Of a DNA stretch of 64,000 nt, positions 11,201 to 20,961 are shown piece after piece (positions within the stretch are counted from its first letter, which is position 1; every line of letters begins with the position of its first letter). The stretch covers positions 10,230,370 to 10,294,369 of the forward strand of contig CM065331.1 of NCBI GenBank assembly GCA_033032175.1, written 5' to 3'. The stretch is from Saturnia japonica. Taxonomy: Eukaryota; Arthropoda; Insecta; Lepidoptera; Saturniidae. Under the pieces are notes generated by a model. That model was not told the DNA's origin, searched no databases, and saw only the letters and a program-made list of their open reading frames with translations. A program made the position numbers and the translations under genes.

Positions 11201-13429
11201 TACTGGTCTTATTGTTGTTGTTAAACTCGAGTCTTTAAACACTGGCTTGTGGGGTAAGTAATGTGATTGACTTTTATTCCTTTCAGAATTTAACACAAGC
11301 TCAACTATACCTGATTCTTGCCAATTCTTTATTATAGCATCATAACTATCAAAAGTACCATTAGATACTAATTTCTTAGTCATTGACTCTAATCTTTTAA
11401 ATGCTAAATCATAATTATTTAATAAATTATCATGACCTGGTTTCCAAGGAAGCTGAACTTCATACCTGTTTTCAGAATTAACTTTTATGCTTTCTTCAAA
11501 CCTCATAATCACCTCAGCCTCCATTTCACTGTTAGATTTTACTTCAACAGGATCTCGAATACCTAATGTCTCCAACAACCAATAACCTGTTAAATCGTTT
11601 TTATTATTAATACAGAATAAAGTAGTGGTTATAATATTATTTAATGTAGAACTCACCTGTGTTCCTTGTAAAGTCCAACCTAGTTTAGTTTTTATACCTG
11701 TCATACCATTCTCCAATTGTATTACATTTGGTGTCATTAAAACACCTGAAAAATCTGAACCTATCAATAGGCCAATCTCTGTTGAACATTCTACATTATC
11801 TGTCAGAGTTATACCATGTTGTTGTAACATATTATAAATCTGTGTGTCACATTTATTGACCCTTGGAATATATTTACAAATACAAGATTGGCTTAAGGCT
11901 GTTATATTAAATATAAATGTACTGTCCAAATTCTCAACATTAAAACTATACACTCTGTGTTCCTTAGTGTTAACAGTCACTCCACCAAATAAAGAATGAG
12001 TTAAGAACTCCTTACTGATAGCTGGAATTTTCAGTTCTTGTACCACATCTTGTAGTATGTATGATCTCTGAGACCCATTGTCCAAAAGTGCTCTTACTGT
12101 TTTCTTCTTTCCATTGTATACAATGTTGACAGTAACAGTTTGTAGTAAAGTCTCCTTTTGTCCTGACTGACTCTGTGCTGACAATGATGTTGATAAATCA
12201 TTATTCTCAGTTTTAGATCTGGTCTTTTGTGTGTAGCATAACACTGATGAGTGTCTTTTTCCACATATAAAACATTTTACAAAAGATTTACATACTTTTG
12301 CATAATGTCCAACTTTCAGACAAATGAGACATGCTTTCTTCTTTCTTAGATGTTCCTCTCTTTGTTCAACAGACATTTTCGTCATCTTGTAGCATTCCAT
12401 ATTTGAGTGTGTTTCCTTATCACACCATATACAACTCTTTGATTTCTTCACTGGTGTTTTAGACTGTGCTATTAAACAACTAGCTGTTGGTTCAGGATTA
12501 TTATTTGTTTCTGTACTAAAGGTGTTCATGGCCATAGCAATTCTTTGTTCACTTTCCACTTCTTTCTTGAGAAATGATAATAGATTTGTCAACTCTTCCT
12601 CCATATTTATAGTATGTGTTGTAGAACGTTCCCACGCTTTTAGTATATCATGTGGCAATGAAGATTCAACCATTGGTAAAATAAATGCTGAATACTTCTC
12701 TTTTGTAACACCTAACATCTCAAGAGCTCTAAGCTGTGCATTCAGCTTGTCATATAATGTTGTAAGATCTAACTTACCTCCTTCAACTTTGAGCAAGATC
12801 AGTGACAACAACTCTCTGACATATACTTGTATTAATATCTCATCTCGGGCATATCTAGATTTTAATTGAGCCATACACTCCTTATAATTATCACCATATG
12901 GTGGGTAACTTTCTACTAATGCACGAACCTCTGTATTGGGTGTGATAGATTGCAGTAGATAATAAAATTTGTCATCATTATCCATTGATAGGTCCTCGTC
13001 TATCTTTTTAAATTGACCCCAAAAGGATAACCAATTTTTCACATTGCCATCGAATTTCTTTAACTCAATGGGAGGCAATTTTAATTGTTTGATGTTACCT
13101 TTCATTTTTATACTGCTGTTATTATAATCCTCGTATTTAGCGTTTAGAAGCAGCCATCTCGTCTGATATTTTTCACAGTCTTCCTCTTCTGACTCTAAAT
13201 CACTTTCTTTCCAATCTTGTGTAGACAAAAGTAATTTTCTTATTTCTTCATTTTGACACTGAAGCCTCTCATACAATTCTTTTAATTTTATCCAGTGCAT
13301 TCTCATCTCACACTGTTCCGGTTTTTCTTTATTTGTCTCATAATGCCGGCTCAATGTGGAATCCATATTATTCGCTGCCTTCGTGAATAATCTACGCGTC
13401 ACAGTTCTCTCCTTAATTTTTGACTCCAT
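8219..13429 (-). CDS. BEL/Pao Gag-Pro-Pol polyprotein, intact
   Basis: A single 1736-residue frame. Order seen: Gag-like DUF1759-type region (about 95-240, 'FDGNVKNWLSFW'); Cys/His zinc motifs at about 330-400 ('CLICLKVGHYAKVC', 'CFICGKRHSSVLC'); aspartic protease 'LLDNGSQ' near 448; RT of the Pao type with active-site box 'FYVDN' near 863, where the second Asp is Asn; RNase H ('FCDASKDGYGA', near 1033); integrase zinc domain (H..H..CIIC, about 1340-1365); integrase core starting 'GVDLAGP' near 1397 with 'SDQGTNF'; and a C-terminal DUF5641-like 'VGDIVLIE' region. Length and order match a full BEL/Pao polyprotein. It may be functional, subject to the D-to-N change. Confidence 0.93.
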   Translation of the reverse strand: MESKIKERTVTRRLFTKAANNMDSTLSRHYETNKEKPEQCEMRMHWIKLKELYERLQCQNEEIRKLLLSTQDWKESDLESEEEDCEKYQTRWLLLNAKYEDYNNSSIKMKGNIKQLKLPPIELKKFDGNVKNWLSFWGQFKKIDEDLSMDNDDKFYYLLQSITPNTEVRALVESYPPYGDNYKECMAQLKSRYARDEILIQVYVRELLSLILLKVEGGKLDLTTLYDKLNAQLRALEMLGVTKEKYSAFILPMVESSLPHDILKAWERSTTHTINMEEELTNLLSFLKKEVESEQRIAMAMNTFSTETNNNPEPTASCLIAQSKTPVKKSKSCIWCDKETHSNMECYKMTKMSVEQREEHLRKKKACLICLKVGHYAKVCKSFVKCFICGKRHSSVLCYTQKTRSKTENNDLSTSLSAQSQSGQKETLLQTVTVNIVYNGKKKTVRALLDNGSQRSYILQDVVQELKIPAISKEFLTHSLFGGVTVNTKEHRVYSFNVENLDSTFIFNITALSQSCICKYIPRVNKCDTQIYNMLQQHGITLTDNVECSTEIGLLIGSDFSGVLMTPNVIQLENGMTGIKTKLGWTLQGTQVSSTLNNIITTTLFCINNKNDLTGYWLLETLGIRDPVEVKSNSEMEAEVIMRFEESIKVNSENRYEVQLPWKPGHDNLLNNYDLAFKRLESMTKKLVSNGTFDSYDAIIKNWQESGIVELVLNSERNKSQSHYLPHKPVFKDSSLTTTIRPVFDASACDINGRSLNSCLEKGMNFLEQIPTLIAQFRKRAIGITADIAKAFLQIVVMPSDRECLRFLWWKDNKRTEVLTYRHCRVVFGLTCSPFLLSATIQHHLRQVTDEYTESAQLLKKTFYVDNCVTSLDYKSEVCKFIYDSKQIMNKVKFDLRQWVTAPMHINETNESEISVLGLVWDTVSDKLCCNTQDLPTYEDIKNITKRHLLSITQKIFDPIGFICPAMLTPKLILKETWRRELVWDEILPTDLLNKFQDWYKYITYLNICKIPRRLTTELIKECKLGLHMFCDASKDGYGACVFLRAQKNNKISVQLVAAKARVSPPKNMTIPRLELTAALIGTRLLTNVQKSLQLTEYDIYCWSDSCVVLYWIKRELAWNTFVGNRVKEIRENTNSHNWHHIPGQQNWADIASRGCNAKVLAEMHWWEGPEWLHLEPDQWPKSELLIEEKEAHVELKKTVCNINISLNESILKQLENYFSKYTKIVRTLAWVMRFIYNIRNKNNKRIGEIAYSEFNEAEKHIIKFIQHENMELIEKKSESLTQFYDKEGILRVKTKLLLSDFPEQIKTPYLLLANNPIVTALVRQRHVQLQHAGTNQLIADIRSRFWIIGIRRLVRSVISKCIICIRHRSKPVQAPTAPLPTERVTCSAPFQTTGVDLAGPLYLKNGEKCWIVLYTCAVYRAVHLELTKSLSTESFIMTLRRFIARRGRIDTLMSDQGTNFQRIKHLLTLLDWDEIQRRSMIERITWKMNVPSAAWWGGYWERLIRIMKDLLRRVLGKSSVSYDELQTILCDCEATMNGRPLTYVNNDKAEALDPLTPAHFIQPLSNTDVTDIDQIDAKGMNKRLRYLQNLREQFRHRFKTEYLTMLVQRGREKADSLKVGDIVLIETGDKRIKWPLGLIEEIYPGRDGISRSARVRTSVGYKVRPFQRLYKLEITCTDFSFLKTDSDDQNSPTGNDSLLNSNSADQQRSMSPEKPQLKTRSGRVVKLPSEYKLYV

Positions 13430-13468
13430 ATTTAGTATCGTAAATTACCATAGTCACGGTCGCCACAA

Positions 13469-13621
13469 TGTAATATTATTACGCTACGGTTCTATTTATT
13501 TAAATTAAGGATTAAAATATTAACGAGGATTCACATGTTTCTCAATTCTCTTTATTTTTCTAACAACAACTGTTGCCAACGCAACCACTTCAAAAAACGA
13601 ATACATTCGCATTTCACAACA
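13469..13621 (-). repeat. 5' LTR of the BEL/Pao element
   Basis: 153 bases, partner of 7801-7953. Transcription of the element would start here and run leftwards. Confidence 0.92.
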
Positions 13622-13992
13622 TACCTATTCATATATATATCTAAATCGTACAATAGTTACCATCGAACAGATATTTCACATATATATCATTTGTGTGTCA
13701 TCGGAAATTATTGTAAGATCTAATTAAGTAATCACTATATTTCATCGGTACTTAATTAATTTCATCGGCTTATAATAATTTCATCGACTAAATAGTATTA
13801 TATATATAAATACATATATTTTATCATATATTGTGACCTTTCAAATTTTCTTACATATTTTTGTCATTTGTTGCAAATCGAAATATAAATTCGAAAATTC
13901 ATTTGTTTACGTTTTTAAAATTGAATTCTTTTTTCTTCACGTGTCAAATTAATTTGAATTTCTTTTTTCAATTATCGAACCTAAAATAGTTC

Positions 13993-16900
13993 ATGATGCC
14001 GATCCTTAGAAAACATACTACGCGTAAAATGCCAAGTTTAACAAAGGCTAAATCGACCTCTTTTGAGCAATCTCATACAATTCAAGACTTAGCATCTTTA
14101 CGCAGAAAACGTACAATTGCTATTAAACGGTTAGCAAAGGCTTTGGAAATCGGTACTTTAGCTATAGAGGACCCTTCACACAGCGACTTATTTTTATCAT
14201 ATCATCAGGATGTTAAAGAAATTACGTCGAGTTTCGAGAACGCGCATGTTACTATTTTAGACCTAATAGATAACTCGGATGACAACGAAAATGAAATCCA
14301 AGAACATTTTCATGATATGTATTATCGAATATTATCGATTCACCGGAAATTAACTAAAAGTGAATCTAATCAATCGCATAGGACTTCATCACAAAATATT
14401 CGTTTGCCGAAAATCGTTCTGCCTAATTTCGGCGGGAACATCAAACAATGGCCCGAATATTTTGATACTTTTAACGCTTTAATTCATAATTCTACTTCAC
14501 TTACAGATACGGAAAAGTTTCATTATTTGATATCTTCTCTTAGCGGCGATGCGTTGTTAGTAGTAAAAGCGTACCCTATGACTCACGAACATTATCATGA
14601 TGCGTATAATTCACTTATTGCTCGCTACAAGTGTAAACGTACCTTAGCGTTTAGCTGTTGGAGAGATATTTTAAATATTGACTTTAAATACATCAACGCG
14701 CGCGAGTTCCAGAAGTCGCTTGATCTTTTCGAAGAGAATTTGAGTATTCTAAAAACGATCAACTTACCGGTTGCGAATTGGGATTTTGTTTTAGTTTATC
14801 ACATTTTATCGAAACTTGACAAAGATATCCGCCGTAGTTTTGAGGAAAAATATTCAGATATCGAATTACCGTCTTATGATCAACTTAAGAGTTTTCTTCG
14901 ATCTAAATGCGAAGCTATGTTGCGTGACACACATTTTTCCGAATCGAATGAAGTCATAAAATATCCACCTAAGCATAGGCATGTGTCAAATCAATACAAG
15001 CATGTTGCTACTTCACAAGCGCTTGTTGTTGCATCTGAAAAATATGATAAAAAGAGTGTGGTTGATAATAAAATTGACTCATTTTCGGGTAAGTGTCCTT
15101 ATTGCAATCAGGCACATGCAATTACATCATGTCAAGAATTTTTAAACAAATCGCTTGACGATCGCCAGCTTATAGCTAAACAAAAGAACTGGTGTTTTAA
15201 CTGCTTGAAATCTTCACATCAACTGAAGAATTGCCATTCGATTTTCTCGTGTCGCAAATGCAAACATAAACATCATACTTTGCTCCATCGTGACAATTCT
15301 AATAACGAGCCAAAGCATATCGGGTCAACTTTGGTGTCAAGATCTCAACCAAACATTACCGTGCTGTTAGCAACAGCTATCGTTCAAATTCTGGATGCTT
15401 CAGGCAACATGCAATCTTTCCGTGCTTTATTTGACACCGGCAGTCAAAGTAGTTTTATTACTGAATCGGCGATACAAAAATTAAACTTAAAATCTGTTAA
15501 GACTATCGCGAACGTTAGTGGGCTGGGAGATGCGGCAGCACCGATCATCGGTGACGTCGTGTGTTCTGTCGGAACTGACGGTCGAGTGTTGTACAAATTA
15601 AATATGCACGTTATTTCTAAAATATGTGGCGATCAACCAATCGCGCAGTTGAACACATCGGGATGGTCACATATTAAATCGTTATCCTTGGCGGATCCTG
15701 GTTTTGATATTCCAGGACCTATCGATTTACTATTCGCTGCGGACGTATTCGCAGAATCTATTCTTAACCAACATATTAAAGGCGGTTCCAACCAACCTAC
15801 CGCGTTTAATTCAATTTTTGGTTGGCTTCTTTTAGGCAAGACATGCATATCGTCTAGTACTTTGTTACATACATTACCAGATATCGATAACGAGTTAAAT
15901 GCTTTAGTACAACGATTTTGGGAACTTGATTCCGTACCAAGTTCATCAATATTGACTCCAGATGAATTACTATGCGAGCAAAAGTTTAAGTCTGATCATA
16001 CTCGCGATGAATCTGGCCGATATATGGTACGTATTCCTTTTAAAACTGGATCAGAACCAACCTTCGATGGTTCTCGGGATGTTGCATTGCGAAGATTCCA
16101 CGCTATCGAACGAAGACTATCACGAGATCCGGATCTACATTCACAATACGCAGATTTTATGTCTGATTACATAGAGAGCGGTCATATGTCGTTAGTCCCA
16201 GTAAACGAAATGGGCAGGGGAAAATATTATATACCACATCATTGTGTTCTACGCCCTGAATCTAAGACAACACGATTGCGCGTCGTATTCGATGGTTCAG
16301 CGAAAGATCTTAATTCTAGATCACTTAACGATACACAATTTATCGGCCCCAAATTGCAACCTAATATATTGAGTATTCTTCTGCGCTTTCGAGAACATAA
16401 CGTCGTGTTTATGGCAGACGCACGTCAGATGTATCGCCAAATCTTAATTGCACCCGATCATCGTGATTATCAGCGTATATTCTGGAGGAGCTCATCTAGT
16501 GAAATCCTTCGTGAATATCGTCTTAACACAGTGACTTACGGATTGTCTTCGTCTCCATATCTAGCTTGTCGTACTCTAAGACAACTTGCTGAAGACGAAG
16601 GAGATAATTACCGACTCGCAAAAGAAATCGTACTATCGGATGTTTATATCGATGACGTCATTACCGGTTTTTCTTCTCTTGAACTCGCACAAGATGCAAA
16701 ATCACAAGTCGTTGCTCTTTTTGATCTCGGAGGTTTCAAACTTCGAAAGTGGGTTAGTAATAATCCACAGCTTTTATCCAATCTTCCCAGTGAAGATTGT
16801 CTAACTGGTTCTGTATCGCTTGACAATACGGAAACACAAACGTTGAAGGTTTTGGGACTCCGATGGGATCCTACCGTAGACGCATTTCTTTTTGAAATCA

Positions 16901-17754
16901 AACCTTCAAATCGAATATGCACTAAACGTTCTATCTTAAGTGAAATCGCGCGAATTTTCGATCCGTTAGGATTTTTATCTCCTATTACAATTCAAGCTAA
17001 ATGTTTGATTCAAAAGCTTTGGATTCTAGGTGTTGGCTGGGATCAAACTCCACCGGATGAAATCGTCAATACTTGGAGCATATATCGAAATCAAATGCCA
17101 CTATTGTCGCAACTAAAAATACCTCGTAAACTCATATGTCCAAATGTAAAATCGTGTGAACTAATCGGCTTTTGTGACAGCTCTGAAAATGCGTTGGGTA
17201 CAGTGTTCTATATGCGTGTTACTAATTCCGTTGGTAAAATTCACGTATTCCAGGTTTGCTCCAAAGCTCGTGTCGCACCTCTAAAACGTATTTCGTTACC
17301 ACGTCTCGAGCTCTGTGCAGCCGTAATGCTTGCAGACTTATATAAATTCCTACGCGATACTTACCTCTCTCGTATTAAAATTGACGCTGTCTACTTCTGG
17401 TCAGATTCGACAATTGTTCTTTCGTGGTTACGCTCTCATTCTTCACGGTGGTCAACATTCGTCGCTAATCGTGTTAGCCACATACAAGACATTACACCCA
17501 TCGAATGCTGGAACCATGTTCCCTCAAGCGAGAATCCTGCTGACATCTGTTCTAGAGGTCAATTCCCCAGAGAATTGCTTCACAATACGTTATGGTGGGC
17601 GGGACCGTATTGGTTGCATGAAAATCCAGAATCTTGGTCAGTATGTTCAGTTAGCTTATCACACGAAGATAAAGCCATTGTTGCGAGTGAAGCTCGTAAC
17701 CCAATAGTTCTAACATCAAAAAATATCGCTAAAGTTGATCCTAACATTTTTTGA
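13993..17754 (+). CDS. BEL/Pao Gag-Pro-RT-RNase H polyprotein
   Basis: 1253 residues. The Gag-like DUF1759-type region lies at about 135-300 ('LPNFGGNIKQWPEYFDTF'). Cys/His zinc motifs follow at about 364-432 ('CPYCNQAHAITSC', 'CFNCLKSSHQLKNC', 'CRKCKHKHHTLLH'), then a protease 'LFDTGSQSSF' near 480, Pao RT with a canonical 'YIDD' near 885, and RNase H 'FCDSSENALG' near 1059. It stops at 17754 because of a six-T run (17747-17752); one T fewer would lead straight into the integrase frame. It is unrelated in detail to the BEL polyprotein on its left. Confidence 0.9.
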   Translation: MMPILRKHTTRKMPSLTKAKSTSFEQSHTIQDLASLRRKRTIAIKRLAKALEIGTLAIEDPSHSDLFLSYHQDVKEITSSFENAHVTILDLIDNSDDNENEIQEHFHDMYYRILSIHRKLTKSESNQSHRTSSQNIRLPKIVLPNFGGNIKQWPEYFDTFNALIHNSTSLTDTEKFHYLISSLSGDALLVVKAYPMTHEHYHDAYNSLIARYKCKRTLAFSCWRDILNIDFKYINAREFQKSLDLFEENLSILKTINLPVANWDFVLVYHILSKLDKDIRRSFEEKYSDIELPSYDQLKSFLRSKCEAMLRDTHFSESNEVIKYPPKHRHVSNQYKHVATSQALVVASEKYDKKSVVDNKIDSFSGKCPYCNQAHAITSCQEFLNKSLDDRQLIAKQKNWCFNCLKSSHQLKNCHSIFSCRKCKHKHHTLLHRDNSNNEPKHIGSTLVSRSQPNITVLLATAIVQILDASGNMQSFRALFDTGSQSSFITESAIQKLNLKSVKTIANVSGLGDAAAPIIGDVVCSVGTDGRVLYKLNMHVISKICGDQPIAQLNTSGWSHIKSLSLADPGFDIPGPIDLLFAADVFAESILNQHIKGGSNQPTAFNSIFGWLLLGKTCISSSTLLHTLPDIDNELNALVQRFWELDSVPSSSILTPDELLCEQKFKSDHTRDESGRYMVRIPFKTGSEPTFDGSRDVALRRFHAIERRLSRDPDLHSQYADFMSDYIESGHMSLVPVNEMGRGKYYIPHHCVLRPESKTTRLRVVFDGSAKDLNSRSLNDTQFIGPKLQPNILSILLRFREHNVVFMADARQMYRQILIAPDHRDYQRIFWRSSSSEILREYRLNTVTYGLSSSPYLACRTLRQLAEDEGDNYRLAKEIVLSDVYIDDVITGFSSLELAQDAKSQVVALFDLGGFKLRKWVSNNPQLLSNLPSEDCLTGSVSLDNTETQTLKVLGLRWDPTVDAFLFEIKPSNRICTKRSILSEIARIFDPLGFLSPITIQAKCLIQKLWILGVGWDQTPPDEIVNTWSIYRNQMPLLSQLKIPRKLICPNVKSCELIGFCDSSENALGTVFYMRVTNSVGKIHVFQVCSKARVAPLKRISLPRLELCAAVMLADLYKFLRDTYLSRIKIDAVYFWSDSTIVLSWLRSHSSRWSTFVANRVSHIQDITPIECWNHVPSSENPADICSRGQFPRELLHNTLWWAGPYWLHENPESWSVCSVSLSHEDKAIVASEARNPIVLTSKNIAKVDPNIF

Positions 17755-19201
17755 TAATCTTTTAAACCGCTTCTCGTCTTTGCAAAAAATTGTTAGGATA
17801 TTAGCTTACATCTATCGTTTCATTAACAAATGTAGACATTTAAATTTTAATAATTACAAGTTTATCAATAATCTTGAGCGACACAATGCTTTGATGCAAT
17901 TAGTAAAACATGTACAAGGTACTACATTTTCAGGAGAAATCATTAACCTAAAGTTAAATAAGCCGTTATCAAAACATTTTCGTAAACTTAATCCTTTTAT
18001 CGATAAACTAGGTGTACTCAGGGTGGGTGGCAGAATTTCTCGTTCGGGCTTAGAATATACACAAAAGCACCCTGCTCTCTTACCGCCTAACCATCCTTTT
18101 ACATTTCTAGTAATTGATTTTATACATCACAGTTATTTACATCCGGGAATTAATACTACTCAATATTTGCTTCTACAGCAATTCTGGATAGTATCTGCAA
18201 AACGCACTATTCGTCATCGTCTCGCTAAATGTATCAAATGCTACCGCGTGAATCCAAAGCCTTTGCAGCCCTTTATGGCAGAACTTCCATCGTACCGTGT
18301 AAATCAAATAAAACCATTCTGTATCGTTGGCGTTGACTTTGGTGGACCCTTTCGCATTAAACTTGGACCACATCGAGGTGCTAAGATCGACAAAGCTTAT
18401 CTTTGTTTATTCGTTTGTCTTGCAACCAAAGCAGTACACCTCGAGGTGGTATCTACTCTTTCGACGGACGGATTTATCGCTGCACTTCGGCGCTTTGTAG
18501 CACGTCGCGGCCGATGTAACATAATTCATGCTGACTGCGGTACCAACTTTGTAGGAGCTAGAAATCAACTTTCATCTCTTATGCAACACGCTTCCAATGC
18601 AGAAAAGATTGAATTTAAATTTAACCCACCGTCAGCTCCTCATTTTGGTGGTATATGGGAAATACAAATTAAAGCGGCTAAATCTCATTTACTTCGAGTG
18701 GCCGGTGATCAAATCTTAACTTTTGAAGAACTTACGACTTTATTCGTCCAAATTGAAGCTGTTTTAAATTCGCGACCTCTATGTTCCATTAGCTCCGATC
18801 CAAATGACTTATCAGTTTTAACGCCAGGACATTTTCTTACTTTAGAGCCTTTAACTATTGTTCCTGATGATGATCTATCTAATGTTAAACTAAATCGACT
18901 TCACCGCTGGCAGTTGATACAATCTTTTCATCAGAGTTTCTGGTCCAGATGGAAACACGAATATCTAAATTCTCTTACACAACGCGCTAAATGGACCAAA
19001 AATTCTAAACCACTACAAATCGGTTCAATGGTAATTATCAAGGACGATAATCGCACTCCACTGCAATGGCCTCTTGCCAGAGTTGTGGATCTTCTGCCTG
19101 GTACTGATGGCATTCCTCGTATTGCATTAGTTAAAACCACAAACAATCATACGATTCAACGACCGTTAGTTAAGTTATGTCCTCTACCGCTAGAAGACTA
19201 A
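17735..19201 (+). CDS. BEL/Pao integrase part, frameshifted from the upstream polyprotein
   Basis: The 488-codon frame continues the polyprotein after the T-run frameshift. It shows the integrase zinc domain ('HSYLHPGIN' and 'CIKCYRVNPKP'), the catalytic core beginning 'VGVDFGGPF', 'HADCGTNFVG', the 'PSAPHFGGIWE' glutamate region, and a DUF5641-like 'IGSMVIIKDDN' C-terminus with 'LPGTDGIPR'. The nominal ATG start at 17735 is probably not a real initiation site. In an intact element this would be part of one long polyprotein. Confidence 0.88.
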   Translation: MILTFFDNLLNRFSSLQKIVRILAYIYRFINKCRHLNFNNYKFINNLERHNALMQLVKHVQGTTFSGEIINLKLNKPLSKHFRKLNPFIDKLGVLRVGGRISRSGLEYTQKHPALLPPNHPFTFLVIDFIHHSYLHPGINTTQYLLLQQFWIVSAKRTIRHRLAKCIKCYRVNPKPLQPFMAELPSYRVNQIKPFCIVGVDFGGPFRIKLGPHRGAKIDKAYLCLFVCLATKAVHLEVVSTLSTDGFIAALRRFVARRGRCNIIHADCGTNFVGARNQLSSLMQHASNAEKIEFKFNPPSAPHFGGIWEIQIKAAKSHLLRVAGDQILTFEELTTLFVQIEAVLNSRPLCSISSDPNDLSVLTPGHFLTLEPLTIVPDDDLSNVKLNRLHRWQLIQSFHQSFWSRWKHEYLNSLTQRAKWTKNSKPLQIGSMVIIKDDNRTPLQWPLARVVDLLPGTDGIPRIALVKTTNNHTIQRPLVKLCPLPLED

Positions 19202-19383
19202 CTTAAATCGCTTAAATTCATTATATCTATGTATTTATATGTATCTATATTTTATATATTATTTTATCGTATATCTATTCTAATATATCGTAGTGTTTTT
19301 ACCGTTCTTATCGTATCTACCGATCCTTGTTCCCCAATTGATCATTTGACCAGAAAATACCATAGGCATTTTGGTGGGCGGGA

Positions 19384-19713
19384 TGTTTCGTACTCATATA
19401 AAACCTTATTATCAATACTCGATGGGACTGGCAAACGCAGCTGACAGCTGTCATGCTTTATGTACTCGTCGAATTTTGGAGCTCTTATCGCGAGGCACGC
19501 AACAAGAATCGCTGTGCAAAACCGAATCTGAATTCGTATGGTGACCTGAAACGTGTCGGTGGATATCATCGCAAGTGTTGGAGCAGTCCAAGGTACGTGA
19601 GAGCATTGTATTTGTTCCAGCGCTATCGAGTTTTTGAACATCGTTTTTTACCGTATCGAAATTACCCAGTGTAGCTAAGCCACCGCTATTTCGGTTCGGT
19701 GCGGATGCTACAA
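19384..19713 (+). repeat. Putative 3' LTR of the second BEL/Pao element
   Basis: It starts with TG directly after the purine tract. The right end (ACA at 19711-19713) is a guess, because no second copy is available for alignment. Confidence 0.5.
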
Positions 19714-20910
19714 TAGTTGTTTAACAAATAGTCTTAATTCTAGAAAACTTGGGGCAGTTGTGTCATTATTTTTGACTGTGGTTCTAGAAATGTTATTTAG
19801 GGTTACGGATCCAAAGTTTAAATGAACAAAAATAATGAAAATTAACCACAATAACTGAAAAATAGTTACAGTTTGACCATATTTGTAGGTTTTTCTTAAA
19901 TACCCATAATTTCCAAACTGCATGGGATAGATTTTTTTTTTCTCATGATGGTTACAATCAATCCTGTCGCCCCGTTTCGGCTTGACGTTGAGTTCTGGGA
20001 CACCTGTATATACAATTAAAAACGTAATTAAATGCAAACAAAACCATACAATTCGTGTGTAAAACGTAACGCAGGAGCACCGCTTCAGATTGGATTCATT
20101 TGTCATACAATATCTTTTGTTTCACATATCGGGCCGTGAGGAATGGCTCTCTTTTGCACTTATTGAACAAGCGTTGTACTTAACGTTGTTTCATAGGAAG
20201 GCAATCGCTAGTTCTCTACTCAGTACAAGTTAATACCAAATCTTATTTATCTTACGTAATTGTTTTTCGTGAAAAGCTGTGATTAGTTTAGAGTATAAAT
20301 GGTTGTTAATTTATACATGTTACCTACCTAAAATACATAAGTACGGATAAGAAAAAAAAAAACATTCTGTTTATTAATTTTTAGTGGAAGTGCACTGCAC
20401 TACCGCTCCTTGGGACGAGCCGATACTGATCAATAATATTCCCAACCCTTTAAAAACCTGTTCACCCTATAATTATGTCGTTAGAATAAACAAAATATAA
20501 GGTTAATCAAGCTTAGCTCGTAATAAAAAAAAAACTTATCTACATACAAAATTTCATCCAAAGCGTTGGAGAGGTTTCCGAGAAACCAATTAAACAAGAG
20601 TTGCTCACTTAATAGTATTATATTATATAAGATAGCTTTGCCTCACGGTTTCACTCGTGTTATTTATTATGAATACTTCATTGGTACTGCCCTTGGATAA
20701 AAGATGTCTCTTTTATTATATTATACAAACTTTCACCCCCTTATCTTTTACACCCTTAGGTATGGAATTTAAAAGAAAACTATGAAATACGTCTTTTTTT
20801 TCTAACTGAATTACTTAATACTAATTTTCATAAATCTATCTTCAAAATCGATGTATTTTCATCAAACTTTCATACCCATTTTCACCACCTTAGAGGTTGA
20901 TTTTGCATTT
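19714..20910. other. Spacer with repeat-like sequence, no gene
   Basis: The minus-strand open frame 19708-20106 contains no domain I recognise and probably lies in an old repeat. Poly-A tracts near 20350 and 20526 and a 'gcctcacggtttcactcgtg' segment near 20640 look like degraded retroposon ends. Confidence 0.4.
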
Positions 20911-20961
20911 TTGTTGGACTGTGGCGCATTCTCATGCATACCAGCTCTGTTGTCTCATCAG
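20911..20961 (+). pseudogene. Decayed importin-alpha ARM exon fragment
   Basis: The last 50 or so bases of the ARM exon at 25924-26172 are repeated here ('LDCG...IPALLS'), with a three-base insertion before the splice donor. The identical donor and following bases (gtgagtgctctagaa) are kept. The 5' part of the exon is gone: upstream sequence does not match. Intron homology continues to about 21112. This marks a second, broken copy of the same exon-intron junction. Confidence 0.8.

Larger units (their letters stand above)
7801..13621 (-). mobile_element. Complete BEL/Pao LTR retrotransposon
   Basis: Two 153-base LTRs (7801-7953 and 13469-13621) differ by one base by eye and enclose one uninterrupted polyprotein. 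On the coding strand the 5' LTR is followed by TGGCGACCGTGAC (primer-binding site, tRNA-Arg-like), and a purine tract (GCGGAGGA) lies directly before the 3' LTR. This is a structurally complete, apparently young element. The outer flanks (gctg and tacct) do not form a target-site duplication. Confidence 0.93.
13993..19713 (+). mobile_element. Second BEL/Pao element, 5' LTR missing
   Basis: Gag-Pro-RT-RNase H and integrase frames on the plus strand are followed by a purine-rich tract (ggtgggcggga, 19373-19383) and a 3' LTR-like segment starting TGTTTCGTACTC at 19384. A TATA-like 'catataaaa' sits near 19396. The LTR end is tentatively placed at 19713 (...gctaca). No matching 5' LTR exists in 13622-13992, so the element is 5'-truncated. 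Its left boundary lies somewhere between the neighbouring LTR and 13993. Confidence 0.82.

Noticed and set aside
19708..20106. 132-residue minus-strand frame
   Set aside because: No recognisable domain, low-complexity AT-rich codons, and no promoter or splice evidence; more likely part of an old repeat.
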